Made by a program: the position numbers and the translations under genes
The notes under the pieces: model-generated
The model's database searches: none
The model's input: only the letters and a program-made list of their open reading frames with translations
What the model was told of the DNA's origin: nothing
In this document: positions 6,599 to 6,633 of the stretch, piece by piece
How positions within the stretch are numbered: position 1 is the stretch's first letter
Layout of the letters: every line of letters begins with the position of its first letter
Origin: an uncultured Actinomycetes bacterium
GTDB taxonomy: Bacteria; Actinomycetota; Acidimicrobiia; Acidimicrobiales; Ilumatobacteraceae
DNA length: 6,633 nt
Direction: 5' to 3'
Assembly: GCA_903925985.1 (NCBI GenBank)
Contig: CAIYHK010000198.1
Location: 1-6,633, forward strand

Positions 6599-6633
6599 TG
6601 CCTTGTCATACAAGGTGATCCAAGCCCAAGGCA
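6599..6633 (+). repeat. Overlapping short inverted repeats after the tRNA
   Basis: CCTTGT (6601-6606) and ACAAGG (6610-6615) form a perfect 6-bp hairpin with a three-base loop. The overlapping TGCCTTG (6599-6605) can pair instead with CAAGGCA (6627-6633) at the window edge. No T-run follows the first hairpin within the window. It may be part of a tRNA terminator or processing signal, or the start of a further element cut by the edge. Confidence 0.45.

Noticed and set aside
6364..6609. Minus-strand open frame of 81 codons with a GTRTPNLLIRSQ segment
   Set aside because: This segment is the antisense translation of the tRNA-Arg gene, a well-known spurious protein in databases; the rest is the reverse of the end of the large secreted protein gene.

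Overview
The window holds two divergent gene groups and a tRNA gene. Base composition looks intermediate, neither strongly GC- nor AT-rich. GTG starts, short gene overlaps, a LysM/lysozyme-like secreted protein and a sulfotransferase with a DUF1214-like neighbour fit a mid-GC actinobacterium. An aquatic lineage such as Acidimicrobiia is a guess from gene style; there is no marker gene to settle taxonomy.

Left part (1-2266, minus strand): a tightly packed three-gene operon, transcribed right to left. It encodes a CmcJ/NvfI-like putative non-heme iron oxygenase (1415-2266), a PAPS-dependent sulfotransferase of the Sulfotransfer_3 type (237-1415), and the N-terminus of a DUF1214-like protein that runs off the left edge (1-240). 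The genes overlap by 1 and 4 bases (TAGTG and GTGA), so translational coupling is likely. The products could act in sequence on one small molecule or lipid, by oxidation then sulfonation, but the substrate cannot be read from the sequence.

Middle (2267-2393): a short divergent intergenic region that should hold the promoters of both groups. It contains a perfect 10-bp palindrome over the ribosome binding site of the rightward gene.

Right part (2394-6472, plus strand): two genes for exported proteins. The first is a signal peptide-LysM-lysozyme-like protein (2394-3023). The second, 44 bases later, is a 1134-residue mosaic secreted protein (3068-6472) with a parallel beta-helix bearing Pmp-like coils, a choice-of-anchor Q type motif, an unrecognised central region of about 380 residues, and three C-terminal Ig-like repeats. 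Both act outside the membrane, on or near peptidoglycan and the cell surface. No C-terminal sorting signal or membrane anchor is seen on the large protein.

Right edge (6473-6633): a complete tRNA-Arg(ACG) with encoded CCA, preceded by a plausible promoter and followed by short inverted repeats that reach the end of the window. I see no CRISPR array, transposase, integrase or rRNA. Nothing here proves a wholly new system. The parts least explained are the oxygenase/sulfotransferase/DUF1214 operon and the central region of the large secreted protein.
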